Part shown: one piece after another, positions 35,101 through 46,583 of the stretch | How the letters are laid out: every line of letters begins with the position of its first letter | How positions within the stretch are numbered: the stretch's first letter is position 1 | NCBI RefSeq assembly: GCF_949628265.1 | Contig: NC_088787.1 | Location: 34,708,844 to 34,772,843 of the forward strand | DNA length: 64,000 nucleotides | From: Cloeon dipterum | Lineage: Eukaryota > Arthropoda > Insecta > Ephemeroptera > Baetidae | Direction of reading: 5' to 3' | The notes under the pieces: model-generated | Told to the model about the DNA's origin: nothing | Seen by the model: only the letters and a program-made list of their open reading frames with translations | Database searches by the model: none | Translations under genes and position numbers: made by a program

Positions 35101-35322
35101 GTTGGCAGAAGCAGCGGTAGCCGTCCTCCTGGTCAACACAGATGCCGTGGACGCAGGGGGCGCTGGCGCATTCGTCTCGGTTATGTTGGCACAACTGACC
35201 GACGAACCCGGCCGCGCAGGCGCATTCGAAGTGCGTTGCGTTGCCGCCGCACGTGCCGCCGTTCAAACATGGCGACGAGTCGCACGGGTCCGCCTGCTGC
35301 TCGCACACCTTGCCAGTGTAGC
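29120..35322 (-). CDS. wry: EGF-repeat single-pass membrane receptor, weary/DNER-like, 3' part
   Basis: Seven minus-strand exons join in phase: 35098-35322, 34228-34370, 33927-34049, 32271-32373, 30759-30934, 30603-30700 and 29120-29264. The product has consecutive EGF-like modules (SSPCLNGGTC, CVHGICVDQEDGYRC, CEYEYNECESSPCINGGTC, DLCDPNPC and KPCRNGGTC, each closing in a CxPGFxGxxC-type motif), then a short Pro/Ser stalk, one membrane helix (YIAVGTLACALLIVSITVTV) and a cytoplasmic tail of about 75 residues ending YYTLDFSDSQSSPLIQ before the stop at 29120-29122. The HGxC module followed by CExEYNEC resembles DNER, whose fly counterpart is weary, a Notch-pathway ligand-like protein. The first exon here needs one base from an upstream exon, so the signal peptide and further EGF modules lie upstream and were not found. 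MITEs lie in three introns. Assignment to weary rather than another EGF receptor is inference. Confidence 0.78.
29525..29892. mobile_element. Hairpin MITE, family 1, copy 7
   Basis: Same palindrome family, with GAGGGTCGAATTAG on the left and CAAGAATCGATCGGTGTGCT on the right. It lies in the last intron of the EGF-repeat gene. The inner right arm is shorter than the left. Confidence 0.8.
31277..31600. repeat. Left arm of a distant inverted repeat
   Basis: The reverse complement of this segment recurs at about 36300-36620. Matching landmarks are GCTTCCGGGGTGAG (left) with CTCACCCTGCAATGGAAGC (right), and GGCCGTTAGAGAACC (left) with GGTTCTCTAATGGCC (right). It lies in an intron of the EGF-repeat gene. 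Confidence 0.8.
32682..33054. mobile_element. Hairpin MITE, family 1, copy 8
   Basis: Same palindrome family, with CCCGCCAAAACAATATCGAG on the left and CATATTGTTTTGGCGGG on the right. It lies in an intron between EGF exons. Confidence 0.85.
34656..35031. mobile_element. Hairpin MITE, family 1, copy 9
   Basis: Same palindrome family, from GACGAAGTTTCTGAGCTCAC to the complementary CTCAGAAACTTCGTC. It lies in the intron after the exon 35098-35322. Confidence 0.85.
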
Positions 35323-36300
35323 CTGCGAAACAGAAAAATTGACACAAATTTTTTAATATTTATTGCTAAATTAATTAAAAACGAATCTTAAATTTTAAAA
35401 TGCATGCCTGGGTGAAATATTTTCAATAATGGCCAATTTAAATGTCGTTTAATGGTTCCAGAACGGTTAAAAATCTAAAATTTGTTATTTTAAATTTTTT
35501 AATCCGTTTAAAATTTAAAAAAATGAACAGTTGGGACCTTTAAAAGCGTAAAATTAAACTAATTCATTTTCTAATGTTTAATTTCACACCAATTTTGGTC
35601 CAAATTCTTCTTTAAATCAAATAATTCAGGCTAAAGACAAGTCTGAACTCCAAATTAAGCACGTTTTTAATTAAATCCCCGTTCCAGCGTTTCTCACAAA
35701 GAAAGCAGGAAAAAAGGGTTGTTGGTGGCGCATCGTCATTCCCGGCACATATTTGACTCGACAAGAAAAATGTCAGCCGACAAAGAGAGAGAGAGAGAGA
35801 AAGAGACGCGGGCTTTGATAAAAGAACAAAACAAAAAGCTGGGTCACCGCTGCGCGCTCGGCTCGTCTCGTCAGATTCAGCGCGGCGCCGTGTGTTATGC
35901 TGGTCACGTGCCAAAAGGTGTGAAAAGGGACGCGCGACACACAGAACGGGCGCAGAATTATTACAAATTCCTCGAGCAAAATATTCCGGCGTCCACTCGG
36001 AATTCTAATCCAGGCTGCCAGACGATTGATCGTTTAGACCGTGTTTGGGTTTGGACTCTCGCAAAATCATCCATTGTGATTTATTTTAAAGCAAATTTAA
36101 CTACTACAAAGGAAAAAAAACTCGTAATTTACTTGCGTGAGAATAACATACACTCCTCTTGATCAAGTAAATAAATTTATTTTTGATGAAATTTGATCAA
36201 TTGTTTGCTAAAATGGGATTAAAAAGTTGAAAATTAATCAAATAAATATTAGTTTTTTAATTTAAATTGAAAATATCACCAATTAATTTCCAAAATGCAC
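35323..36300. other. Intron or upstream DNA of the EGF-repeat gene
   Basis: No coding exon was recognised on either strand. A short AG-run (GAGAGAGAGAGAGA near 35787) lies in a less AT-rich patch (35690-36010). The missing upstream EGF and signal-peptide exons may lie between here and 44 kb, or beyond the window. Confidence 0.35.
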
Positions 36301-36620
36301 ACTTTTGAGTATTTTTGTTTTTCCCAAATAAATTAAAAAGGTTCTCTAATGGCCAGTTGGAATTTTCAGACGAATTTTGTGCGAAAATAGTACCTTTTAG
36401 AAAAATTTGTTCAATAGGAAAAAAACTGGAAATTTAATCAGCTTTCTGAATATAGGCAGTTTTTGACGCTACTATCAACTGCTGAATTTTAATCAGGCCA
36501 AACACACACCCCTTTCGAAAATCTGCAATTTAAAAAAATAACTTTCACAACTCAAAATCACCATTTTTTATCTTCTCATTATTTTATTTTTATAAATTTC
36601 CTCACCCTGCAATGGAAGCA
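36300..36620. repeat. Right arm of a distant inverted repeat
   Basis: Reverse-complement partner of 31277-31600, similar along its whole length. The two arms lie about 5 kb apart and bracket three EGF exons of the weary-like gene. Confidence 0.8.
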
Positions 36621-37259
36621 ATTAATGTCATTTGCTTCAAATTAAATTAATCGAATAAATATTAATTTTTTTTTAATTTAAATTGAAAGATCACAAATAA
36701 ATTTAATCTAAATGCGGACTTTTGTCACTTTGATGCGTTCGAAATCGAAATTGGCGCGTACGTGTCACGGCGAGAGTGGGCGAGCGAGCGAGTGAGTGAC
36801 GGCCGCCACGCCGATCGACCTTCTGCGCGCGTTTTGCAATTTGAATAATCAGCGCCGCGTCAAAATGTCACCGCTCTCATTTGCATGTTCGAATTTATTA
36901 TTGCGATTCGACGAGCTGTTGCGTAAAATTGCTATTCCTCCTCCGCTGATCTCGACAGGCAAAAAGCCTAGGCAGAAAATTGTGATTTTTTTAAAAAAAA
37001 AAAAATTAATTGGAAATTTGAACAAATATCTCGTTGAAGGATTTAATCTTTACAAAATGCATTTCTATATGTTGGTACAAACTTAGAAATTTGTAGTTCA
37101 TAAATAAATTCAGAATATAATATTTTAAAATTAAGATAGAAAATTAACAAAAATAGTAAAATACTGTAATTTAAAATTCTACTTAGATTTAATAAAAAAA
37201 TCTCACTTTAATTAGTATACCAAACATAAATTAAAACTATTAAAATTTTATAATTAATG

Positions 37260-38170
37260 GAAAATTCGTGGAAATGTTCAGCAGATTTTACAGTTTTTCG
37301 GAAAATCTGATTATTAGGGCCTTTCAGCATTTATTAAAATGAGAAAATCTCCAATTATAATTATATTTGTGCCACAGAATCCCAGCTAAACAGCCTGCTA
37401 TACTTTTTAATTCAATCCTTAATTTGTATGAAAAAAATTCCACTCATTTTTTATTTTTAATTATCTCTGAAAAGATTTTTTAATTATATATCATCAAGAA
37501 AAAACATCAAAACAGGTCAGAAATAAAACCCTGGCGTCAGGGTAGTCTAAGAGCAATCGATTTCATTTATTTATATTATTTTTAATTTTTTTTAACTTTG
37601 ACGACGCCTGACGAGCTTTTTAATGGCTCCAACCGTGAGATTTGCACGCGATTGGAACGGCCAAATCAAGAGCTTTCAGAATATGTGCAAAACGACCCTT
37701 TGGAAGCCATCAGGGCGCTCAAGCAACGCCCTGATTATGTGCCCAAAATCTTGTGGAAATTTCCAGCAGATTTTGCAGTTTTTCCGGAAAATCTGGAGTA
37801 ACGAGTGTCTCGGTGTTTATTAAAATGAGAATATCTCCAATTATAATTATGCTTGAGCTCAGCAACTTTTAAATCCAATATATTTTTCATTTTTAAACAA
37901 TTAAAATATTTGTTAAAGTATCGTTAATGTGCATAACATGCCTAAAAATAGCTTCAAAACTGGTCAGAAATAAAACCCTGGCAATCGAATTAATTTATTT
38001 TATATTTTTTTCAAACTTTGACGACGCCTGACGGGGTTTGTAATGGTTCCAATTCTGAGATTTCCAATCCTTTTGCACAGCAAAGTCGAGAGATCTTTAA
38101 GAATATATGTGCAAATTTTACCCTTTGGAAGCTGCCCGGGCACTCAGGCGACGGCCTGGTGCGCCCTGAA
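37260..38170. repeat. Tandem repeat, unit about 410-490 bp, roughly two copies
   Basis: TTTGACGACGCCTGACG recurs at 37596 and 38015, AGGTCAGAAATAAAACCCTGGC near 37513 with a close match near 37962, and AAAATCTCCAATTATAATTAT near 37344 with a match near 37828. The plus-strand open frames at 37598 and 38018 begin with the same residues but diverge, so I treat them as repeat, not gene. Confidence 0.75.
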
Positions 38171-38799
38171 GTGCATTTTTTCTCTTTAAAAATCAGATAA
38201 TATTCGATTTGCCGTTTTCCATCAGATTTATTTATGTCAATTTGCTCTGTTCTTTTCCTGCCAGGTGGAGAGGCGCGAGATAAAAAAAGACGTACGCTTT
38301 TTCGTCGTGTGCGTATTTATTCTTTTGCGATTGGCTCGGCGGAAGAGGAAGACGCGCGAGCGGAAAAGGGCGTAAGTGCTGTTGACACACGCAGATTTGA
38401 CTTTTTAACGAGGTCGGCAGCGGCGCAACGGCGGCAACGGCGGTGGCTGCGAAATGGAATTTCGGATCGCGCGCTACGTCAAATTCACTTTCCGGATTAT
38501 TTCCAGCGCAAATCGAATTTCCGCCGAAGCCTTATTTGCATGCCAAAGACGCAAAACCACTTCCCGCTCGCGCACTATAAATAAATCTCGACGAAAAATT
38601 ATTCACTGATAATAATGCTTTTTATTTACACAAGAGAGAAAAAAGGTTTAAAAAAATTCCAACATGTCTCTAGTAGGCAAATTGATAAGAATGGAAGTCG
38701 AAATATAAATATTTTTATTACTCCACGTAAAATGAAATTGGCTTGAAAAATTGATCAAGAAAATAGATTCAGCGCAATGATTATTTTCTTCGTATTTCT

Positions 38800-39350
38800 T
38801 TAAAATCAGCTGATTAGCCCGGTAATTGGCGAATCGACCGTTAGATGGTACATCAGGCCAATGGAAATGTAACAAATATTAGTAACAAATATATTATAAG
38901 ATCGGCACGCCTTTTTTTACGCTTCTGATTGGCCGCTGGACTGTCTCGATCCTGATTGGCCTCCAGTATTTCGACGCCATATTGACTTCTGACGCGCGGG
39001 AACAGACACAAATCGCAACCCGGCCCCCGATGGGAATTACGACTGCGCAGAAGGTTTTAATTTGTGTCACGCATGCGCAATGATGAGATTGAGCCTCCCT
39101 GTCAGATTTAGAAGCGATCTGAACATACTGCGCATGCTTAAGATGCGCACAATTTTACTGCTAAGCTTCAAAATCGAACTTTTCATGCAGACTGATATTT
39201 TTGTTGTTATTTCTTTACAAACAGCTGATTAGCCCAGTAATTGGCGAATCGACCGTTAGATGGTACATCAGGCTAATGGAAATGTAACAAAATGCGCGGG
39301 AATGAAATTATTAGGTCGGCACGCCCCTTTTTTACGCTCCTGATTGGCCT
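38800..39350. repeat. Repeat family 2, two plus-oriented copies
   Basis: A full copy (38806-39190) and a partial one (39215-39345) share CAGCTGATTAGCC, GCGAATCGACCGTTAGATGG and AGGTCGGCACGCC-type segments. The full copy ends with ACTGCGCATGCTTAAGATGC. Related copies occur at 40.9-41.6 kb (inverted) and 42.5-43.2 kb. No transposase was seen. Confidence 0.75.
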
Positions 39351-39482
39351 GCGTTTTATTCATTTTTTTATGATGCAAAATAATGCTTTTAATTTCGGTG
39401 TATTTTAAATAAAAAATAGTCCAGCCCACGGCATTTTGTAGCTGTTCAATATCCGAAAGAAAAAGTTTGAACCGAGAAGTGC

Positions 39483-39485
<3 letters not shown>

Positions 39486-39517
<32 letters not shown>
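39486..39517. repeat. (TG)n microsatellite
   Basis: An uninterrupted run of about 15-16 TG units. Confidence 0.97.
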
Positions 39518-39519
39518 AG

Positions 39520-40920
39520 GAAATAAATCAGCGTCAGGTCCGAGATTTATTCACAATCGCGTGTGCTGCCGGTGCGCCATTAATAATTTTGCAGCGATAA
39601 GCGCTCGCCCGCCGTAAATACACCCTCCGCGCGACGGGGGTGGCTGCGGGGGCGAATAAAGTACAGGCAGAGAGTGAGAGAGGCGCGCGGCCAGATAATT
39701 TGCGGCCGGGAGAGCTCAAAAGCCACTTCACCCTCGACATGCATGCATGCCTTAAAAGGCACGAGGAAAAAAATAAATATAAACTCCAGAAGAATTTTAC
39801 TCTTTATTTCGGGAAATTTATTTTTGAAATGGTTAAATTAAAAATGTTTCATAATCAAAATGAGGATAACAAGCAAAAGAATATTATTGCCTTTTGTGAA
39901 GAATATTTGTAACTAGTTTATTAGCTTGATTTCGAGCAAGGAAATATTAAATTGCATTTTTCAGATCAACCAAAGGATTAAAAAACTTGTTCTTGTGTAA
40001 AATTTGAAATTTCAGGGAAAACCCTGGGCCCTTTTTTAAATTAAAATGAAATTAAAAACATTTTATGCTTATTTCACAGCCGTTTTAAAAGCAAATAAAT
40101 TTATAAAATTTAAAATTGCAAATTTTTTTAAATAATTAAACAATTGGAAATGGATTTACAGTTAGAAAAAAATCAGTCAAATCAGCTTTAGACCTCCTTA
40201 GCCTTAAAAATATAATTTTTGTCACCCAATTAACGAATTTAAATCTCATTATTTTTGCCGCCTCAGAGTATTTGAAATTAATTTTCTCCTTCTAGGAAAG
40301 GTGTGTAACTAAAGATTAATTTTAATTTAATTTAAAATGTCGAAATTTCTGTAAATCTTTGTAACAAATAAAAATTTAATAAAAAATCTGGATCTTCCTC
40401 TAAAGGAAAATTAAAAATTAAATTAGGCTGCGTCAAACAGGGTGTAAACCGGATACATAATTCGCCAGCAGAGCAAGGGGTTATGAAATTTTGAATCGGT
40501 CGTAAAAAGTAATAGCGGAGTAAAAGCCGGGCTCGCTCCTTTTCCTTTGCTACCTGCGGCGGCCGGCCAGAATGTTTATATGTGTGTTTAAAAATTGAGC
40601 CTGCAGCACTGCGCCAAAATTCTGTTTTGTCAGCGCGTGCGGAGCGGAGTGTAATCACGGCCAAAAGAAGAGAAAGAAAAGCTAATTGCGCGCCCGGCAC
40701 TTTCGCAGCTAGCAGCCAGCGTCAAAAGCGGCTTATTTTGTTTGTCGTCCAATTAAGTCTCTTCACAGACGAAACGACCTGCTCCTGTCGCCTCCAAAAA
40801 TGGTGTGCATCTCCCAGGAAAAATGTTTTGCGCAACGATAATTATTCTTTTGATGTTTTTCGTGTTCCACGAATAATTTTAATAATTCTTTAGCTGATGC
40901 CAGTTTAAGTAAAGACGAAA
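39520..40920. other. Non-coding spacer with GC-richer patches
   Basis: Patches at 39540-39760 and 40520-40800 are less AT-rich and open in several frames, but I see no domain, acceptor-donor pair and start codon that agree. The minus-strand frame 40572-40700 resembles a signal peptide but lacks an ATG. The rest is AT-rich. Confidence 0.35.
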
Positions 40921-40927
40921 TTAATTC

Positions 40928-43170
40928 TTAATAGCAACGGGGGATTGCGATCTGTGTTGGTTCCCGCGAGTCAGAATTCAATATGGCGTCGAAATTATGG
41001 AGGCCAATCAGGAGACAGTCCAGCGGCCAATCAGAAGCGTCGAAAAAGAGGCGTGCCGACCGAATAATTTCATTCCCGCGTATTTTGTTTCGTTTCCATC
41101 TACCTGATGTGCCATCTAACGGTCGATTCACCAAATACCGAGCTAATCAGCTGTTACTAAAAATAAATAATAGCAAAAATATCAGTCAGCTTGTAAAATT
41201 CGCCCATTTTAAAGCTGCGCAGTAAGCCTGTGCGCATCTTAAGCATGCTCAGTATGTTCTGATCGCTTCTTGTTCTCACAGGGAGGCTGAAACACATTAT
41301 TGCGCATTCGTGACCCAATTTAAAACCTTCTGCGCAGTCGTTATTCCCACCGGGGGCCTGGTTGCGATCTTTGTTTTGTTCCCGCCGGTCAGAAGTCAAT
41401 ATGGCGTCGAAATAATGGAGGCCAATCAGGAGACAGTCCAGCGGCCAATCAGAAGCGTCGAAAAAAAGGCGTGCCGACCTAATAATTTCATTCCCGCGCA
41501 TTTTGTTTCATTTCCATTAGCCTGATGTGCCATCTAACGGTCGATTCGACAATTTCCGGGATAATCAGCTGTCAGTACAGAAATAGAAACAAAAATATTC
41601 ATTGTTCTGAGTGATTTTTCATGATAAATTTTCCTTGCCAATTTAACTTTACGTTTGTTACTTTCCCGCCGTACTCTACCAGACTCCATATATATCTGCG
41701 CGTCGCGTGAATCCAACCCCCAACAAAGTTTTCTTTCCTTCAATTTAATTTAAATGAATATATTTTTTCACCATAAACCAACAATATCGGCCTTTTCATC
41801 TCTGAGACGAAAATTTGTTTAAAATCGATTTGAAAATTAATTCAGCAAAAAATAATTGGCTATTTTATTTTAAATCTAAAGAGACACCAAAGAACAGCTC
41901 AGCGGTGTTGAATATTTGTGCTCATTTGAAGTTCTTTAGTACAAATAATGGAAGTTCAAAAGAAAAAAAAAACAGACAAAAGGTAGTTGCTGCAAAACAC
42001 AAACAACAACAACTGTCTGAATTTCTCAGCAGAACTAAAAGAGCCAAAGGAAGGAATTTTCCGCTCCGTCCACTGTTATTACACAAGTTGTTCTTCTCAC
42101 CAAGCAGCGAGAGCAAAGTTTGCGCGTTTAGTGCGAATGCAGAAAGAGAGAAAGAAATAAAAAGAAGAGCGAGCTGTGTAAACACACTCGCGGCCGTTTT
42201 ATTTTCTTTCGAAACAGCAATCGCAATAAAATGCTTCCGAGTTGAAGAAAATCTCTCTTGCTTTTTTCAATTCAGGCCTGAATAAATAAACAAATAAATA
42301 TAAATCCGAGCGCGTGTCGTGTTTCAATGGTCTGTGATTTATCGGCGTCCGCAAATTGCGTCGGCTTTGGTTTCACTGGACCGAAATTACATCGAGTACA
42401 AATCAAGTTCAGCCGCGCAAAACCTCGATATCATTCTGAATGCGATAGCCATCAATCTCTGCGGCGGGTGTTGTCCTCCCAACGCGAAATTTCATCCACT
42501 GAATGCGGTGATGTGCAGATTTGGCGTCTGGTAGAGTACGGCGGGAAAGTTTCAAACGTAAAATGAAATTGGCTTGGAATAAAATTTATCATGAAAATAC
42601 CTTCAGCACAATTAATATTTTTTGTTGTTATTTCTTATCTAATAACAGCTGATTAGCCCGGTAATTTGCGAATCGACCGGTAGATGGCACATCATGCTGA
42701 TGAAAATGTAACAAAATTCGCGGAAATTAAATCATTAGGTCGGCACGCCTCTTTCTCGAAGCTTCTGATTGGCCTCTGGACTGTCTCCTGATTGGCCTCC
42801 ATTATTTCGACGCCATATTGACTTCTGACCGGCGGGAACTAACACAGATCGCAACCCGGACCCCGGTGGGAATTACGACTGCGCAGAAGGTTTTGATTTG
42901 GTTCACGCATGCGCAGTGATAAGTTTCAGCATTCCTGTGAGATAAGGAAGCGATCTGAACTAACTGCGCATGCTTAAGATGCGCACAAGTTTACTGCGCA
43001 GCTTCAAAATAGGCGAAATTTTCAAGCTGACTTAAATTTTTGCTGTTATTTCTTTATGAACAGCTGATTAGCTCCATAATTATTGGCAAATTAACCGTTA
43101 GATGTCACATCAGGAATGAAATTATTAGGTCGGCATGCCTCTTTTTCGACGCTTCTGACTGGCGGGAATC
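40928..43170. repeat. Repeat family 2: inverted cluster
   Basis: Copies at 40928-41150 and 41157-41575 are reverse complements of copies at 42640-43020 and 43055-43170. The symmetry continues inward: TTTCCCGCCGTACTCTACCA near 41664 is complemented by TGGTAGAGTACGGCGGGAAA near 42531. The centre (about 41745-42520) is unique sequence. The whole may be one inverted-arm element or two insertions in opposite orientation. Confidence 0.72.
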
Positions 43171-43179
43171 AACTCATCG

Positions 43180-44040
43180 ATCTCATGATCATAATTTTTC
43201 AAATTTTCAGACTCTTATGGCGGGAAATTTGAGCTTTTCGCATTGCAAAAAGAAGGAAGCAAGTTAAATGTGAAATATACTCTAGAATTGATTTTTTCGG
43301 GGGCTAAGCCATAAATAACGAGACCAATGACGGTCTAATTCTGCCTATTTTAATTTATATTCATCCCCTGGAGGTTAGGCCGGTTGATTTAAACCCCCTC
43401 ATAAGTCATAAATATTTTATAGGAATATAAAATCGAACAGAAATGTGCATGAAAATAGCGTAATTTAAATTTAAAGTCTAATTTTTGGGGTAAGAAAACA
43501 CGTATTTCATAATTTAAATTAGAATGTCTAGAAAAATAAGAATAAATCATGCCACGATTTTTTCCTATTAAATTTGGCACATTTTAGCAATCTCCAAATT
43601 AAAATTTTTAGTGAACTTGACCTTTGACCTGCGATGTTTTTAAGCGAAGCAAAGTTGTTGGGTGTTTTAGTCACCTTATTTATCAATTTTTCTCTATATT
43701 TTAAATTAGCTAAAAATTGTCCAAGTTTGAGCCCCTGTATAAATTAGGCAATTTTCCGATTTTAGGGTTGACCTTGGGTCCACTAGTGCCAACCCACCTG
43801 GTTTTAATCCTGCCAAGAACAAATCTTAAAATAAAAATGCTTGTTTTTTGTTTTTTTAATATTTGCTTTTGATCTCAATTTCATATTTGTGGAAAATAAT
43901 TCAATTCTGTAAATTCTACTGCCAAGACTAAAAATATTTTTAAAATACTTGAAAAAAGCACAAATATTTTCCATCGATTTGATGATTAACGATCGGTGTT
44001 GGCTGTTGGTTAAGGTTGGCAACAGGGCGCACGCAGAAGG
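43180..44040. other. AT-rich spacer
   Basis: No coding exon, RNA gene or clear repeat was recognised in this stretch. Confidence 0.4.
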
Positions 44041-44640
44041 AGAGGCTTACACGCTGCCGATTTCTTTAGTCTCTGCCGAGCGGCCGTGATTAGGAGGCTT
44101 TGATGCTCATCCGGCGGAGCGAGACGCGCAGCGCTCAGCGGAAAAAGAAGCTTTTATCAGTTGCCAAGTTAAACACGGTGGATTCACAAGTCGGCGCCCA
44201 ACCAACCAACCCTCCCACGATACATACATACGCACACGCGGCTGGCTGGCTGGCTTTTCGGCTCGACCGAGTTGAAAAGCTTCTCTTCTCTCCACCGACG
44301 AGAGCTGGCCCTTGTTTTTTATTTACCAAAATACGCCACGCTCGACGAGAACTTGCTGCTTTCAATTTGGACGTTTTCGACAGCGAAGGAAAGAAAGAAA
44401 GAAAGAAAGTTATTTGCCACTAAAGAACACATCAACTGCGATCCACGCCCACGCAAAGAATAAATCTCACGATCGCAGCACAATCCGAATGAGCAGGAAC
44501 TTTAAAAATTTTATTATGTGTTTGCAGCGAGATAAGTAGGTTATTATTTTTTTTCTTTCAGAACGTACACTAACATAATATTTTCAAATTAGAAACCGAA
44601 AGCAGCAGTAGTAATTGTTCAACAGCAGTCATTCGAGGAA
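44040..44640 (+). promoter_or_regulatory. Likely promoter and 5' UTR of the first DM9 gene
   Basis: GC-richer segment upstream of the first DM9 start codon, with an AAAG run (44390-44408). A possible acceptor (TTTCTTTCAG near 44563-44570) lies before the 5' untranslated end of the exon that starts with the ATG at 44648. The transcription start is not defined, and the region could also serve the minus-strand EGF-repeat gene. Confidence 0.35.
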
Positions 44641-44647
44641 TGTAGTC

Positions 44648-46374
44648 ATGGGTGCTACTGTCAGTAAATTAGGTAAAGCGGTAAAGCCTGAGCTTTTTAT
44701 ATTCATTTTTCTCGTCATAAATTGTTGTAACATCACAACAATTTGCCTCGTACCATTTTAAGGGAGAGGGCCAGGGGAAATTCTTTTCCCTTCTTACAAT
44801 TCTGGATTGGCTGTTTTCTTATATCGTTAAATTTTTTCCTTTTGTTAAAAAATACATAACTAACGTCTTTATCATTAAAGGTGGAGGAAAAAAGAAGCGA
44901 AAAAATGAGGATAAAAAGAAATGTGAAGAAATACCGGTGCCAGTTCCTCAAGCTAGCTGCAGCAACAGATATGGAACCACCGCCAAAAGTAAGACTTTTA
45001 CTATTTTTGTTCTAAAATCACCATTTGTTTGAAGCCGCCAACAAATGGACCGATAGAAGTTTATATTTTAAGACAATAATTTCCGCTGCAATCCTGTGAA
45101 TGATTTCTTTTGGTTAAAGACCGTCTTTGACGAAGTTTCTGAGCACACCAATCGATTCCTGAGGGTCGAATTAGGTACAGTTGATATTTTTCCTGACCAA
45201 AAAGTCCAGCGTGACGAAGAGCGTTTTTCCCGCCAAAACAATATGAATGCGAGAAGTGCACATGCGCAAGAGCTGGCTGGATGTGACAAAGAAGTCGTTC
45301 GTACAGGTGGTCTCTCTGCAAGTGCTCAAACCAGCTCTGACGCATGCGCGCTCCTCGCATTCATATTGTTTTGGCGGGAAAACGTTCTTCGTCACGCTGG
45401 ACCTTTTGGTTGGGAAAAATATCCACTTTACCTTATTCGACCCTCAGGAATCGATTGGTGTGCTCAGAAACTTCGTCAAAAACAGAGACAACAATGTAAT
45501 AATAAAAAAGGACCTTGCTAGAAATTTAAAATTCAATTTTTTCAAATTTCTCCAAAATTGCCAGCGCTTGACCACATTTTCCTGTCAGGTTTTGATTTGT
45601 CCCGTTGAGATATGTCCAACAGCGTATAAAACCTTATAGGAAAACTCTTAGTTAAAAAATAAAATAAGATTTCAAGTAAAGAGACAGTCCTCCCCATTTG
45701 AAAAGCATGCTAACTTTGTCAGTCGCTTTTCTAAAAAAATTACACGGCTACTTAGCTAAATTTTAGCTCCAATTGAATCCTAAGGGATGTGTTCATGCAT
45801 TGGCAACCAGCATTTCATAGGATTTTTATTTAAAATCTAAATAAACCACTATATATTGGCGTCTTTGAACTTCGAACAATCGTCGTCTGGGGTCACCACT
45901 TGCCTAAAATCAACACCCTTTTCAGGACCAGTATCATACGTAATTTGGATTGCGTGCTCGAACGGCTTCGTTCCAGACAACGCGTTGACGATCGACGACG
46001 ACGACAGCCTGGGCTACCCTGCCTACATCGGCATCGCCACCCTGAACCACGACGTCCTCCCTGGAATGCTTCTTCCTGAGGTCGGCGTCGTCGGCGTCAC
46101 GCCGTCCGGCTCGCTGTTCACGGCCAAGAAAGAGTACAAGGCTTTGACGGGAAAGGGTTTCTTCTGGCGCGCTATCGACTCCACGAAAAGAGACGTGCCA
46201 GCCTTTGCCGTGCCAGCTGGCAAAACGCGGTCCAAGAAAAAGCTGTATGTCGGGCGTACTGAGATCGAGGACGTCCAGTACGTCGGCATGGTGCACAAAA
46301 AGGAACTCATCGTGCGGTACAAGGAGAAAGTGCTCCGACTCACCACTTTCGACATTCTTTGCTGTTTTTCTTAA
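44648..46374 (+). CDS. DM9-domain protein with myristoylation signal (DM9-1)
   Basis: Three coding exons (44648-44672, 44881-44988, 45926-46374) join in phase to give 193 residues. The start reads MGATVSKLGGGKKKRK. Gly2, Ser6 and Lys7 fit the N-myristoyltransferase consensus, and the lysine cluster would add membrane attraction, so attachment to the inner face of a membrane is inferred. The DM9 region (from PVSYVIWIACSNGFVP) has repeated motifs of the family: ARTW-like positions replaced by YIGIATLNHDVLPGMLLPE, then LYVGRTEIEDVQYVGMVHKK. Known DM9 proteins in invertebrates include mannose-binding recognition proteins; here no ligand is shown. Unlike its neighbours it has no intron near the C-terminal motif. 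A family-1 MITE lies in intron 2. The stop is at 46372-46374. Confidence 0.8.
45115..45487. mobile_element. Hairpin MITE, family 1, copy 10
   Basis: Same palindrome family, with the variant GTGACGAAGAGCG on the left and its near complement CGTTCTTCGTCACGC on the right. It lies in intron 2 of DM9-1. Confidence 0.88.
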
Positions 46375-46583
46375 GTGTTTTGGAAAAATAGACTACAATA
46401 AGTGAAAACAAGGCCCTGCAAGGTCCTTTTTGTTAAGAAAAAAAACACGTGTTTTAAAAAACTGTTTTTATACATTCCTCCAAAACAAGTGAATTTGTGA
46501 TAGTAGATCTTTTACATGTCTGACTGTATGTCCAAAATATAAAAATCCAAAGTGTCATTGAATAAACAGTTTTTGTTGACATT

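Noticed and set aside
35719-36162. Plus-strand open frame of 147 codons in a GC-richer patch
   Set aside because: Low-complexity Lys/Glu/Arg-rich start caused by an AG run; no recognisable family.
40572-40700. Minus-strand frame resembling a signal peptide (LAFLSLLLAVITLRSARA) ending at a good donor, as a possible first exon of the weary-like gene
   Set aside because: The frame starts at GTG with no upstream in-frame ATG before a stop, and the donor is phase 0 whereas the first known EGF exon needs one preceding base. Not supported without an intermediate exon.
41815-42285. Plus-strand open frame of 156 codons in the middle of repeat family 2
   Set aside because: Lys/Ser/Asn-rich composition typical of AT-rich random frames, with no domain and no splice or start context.
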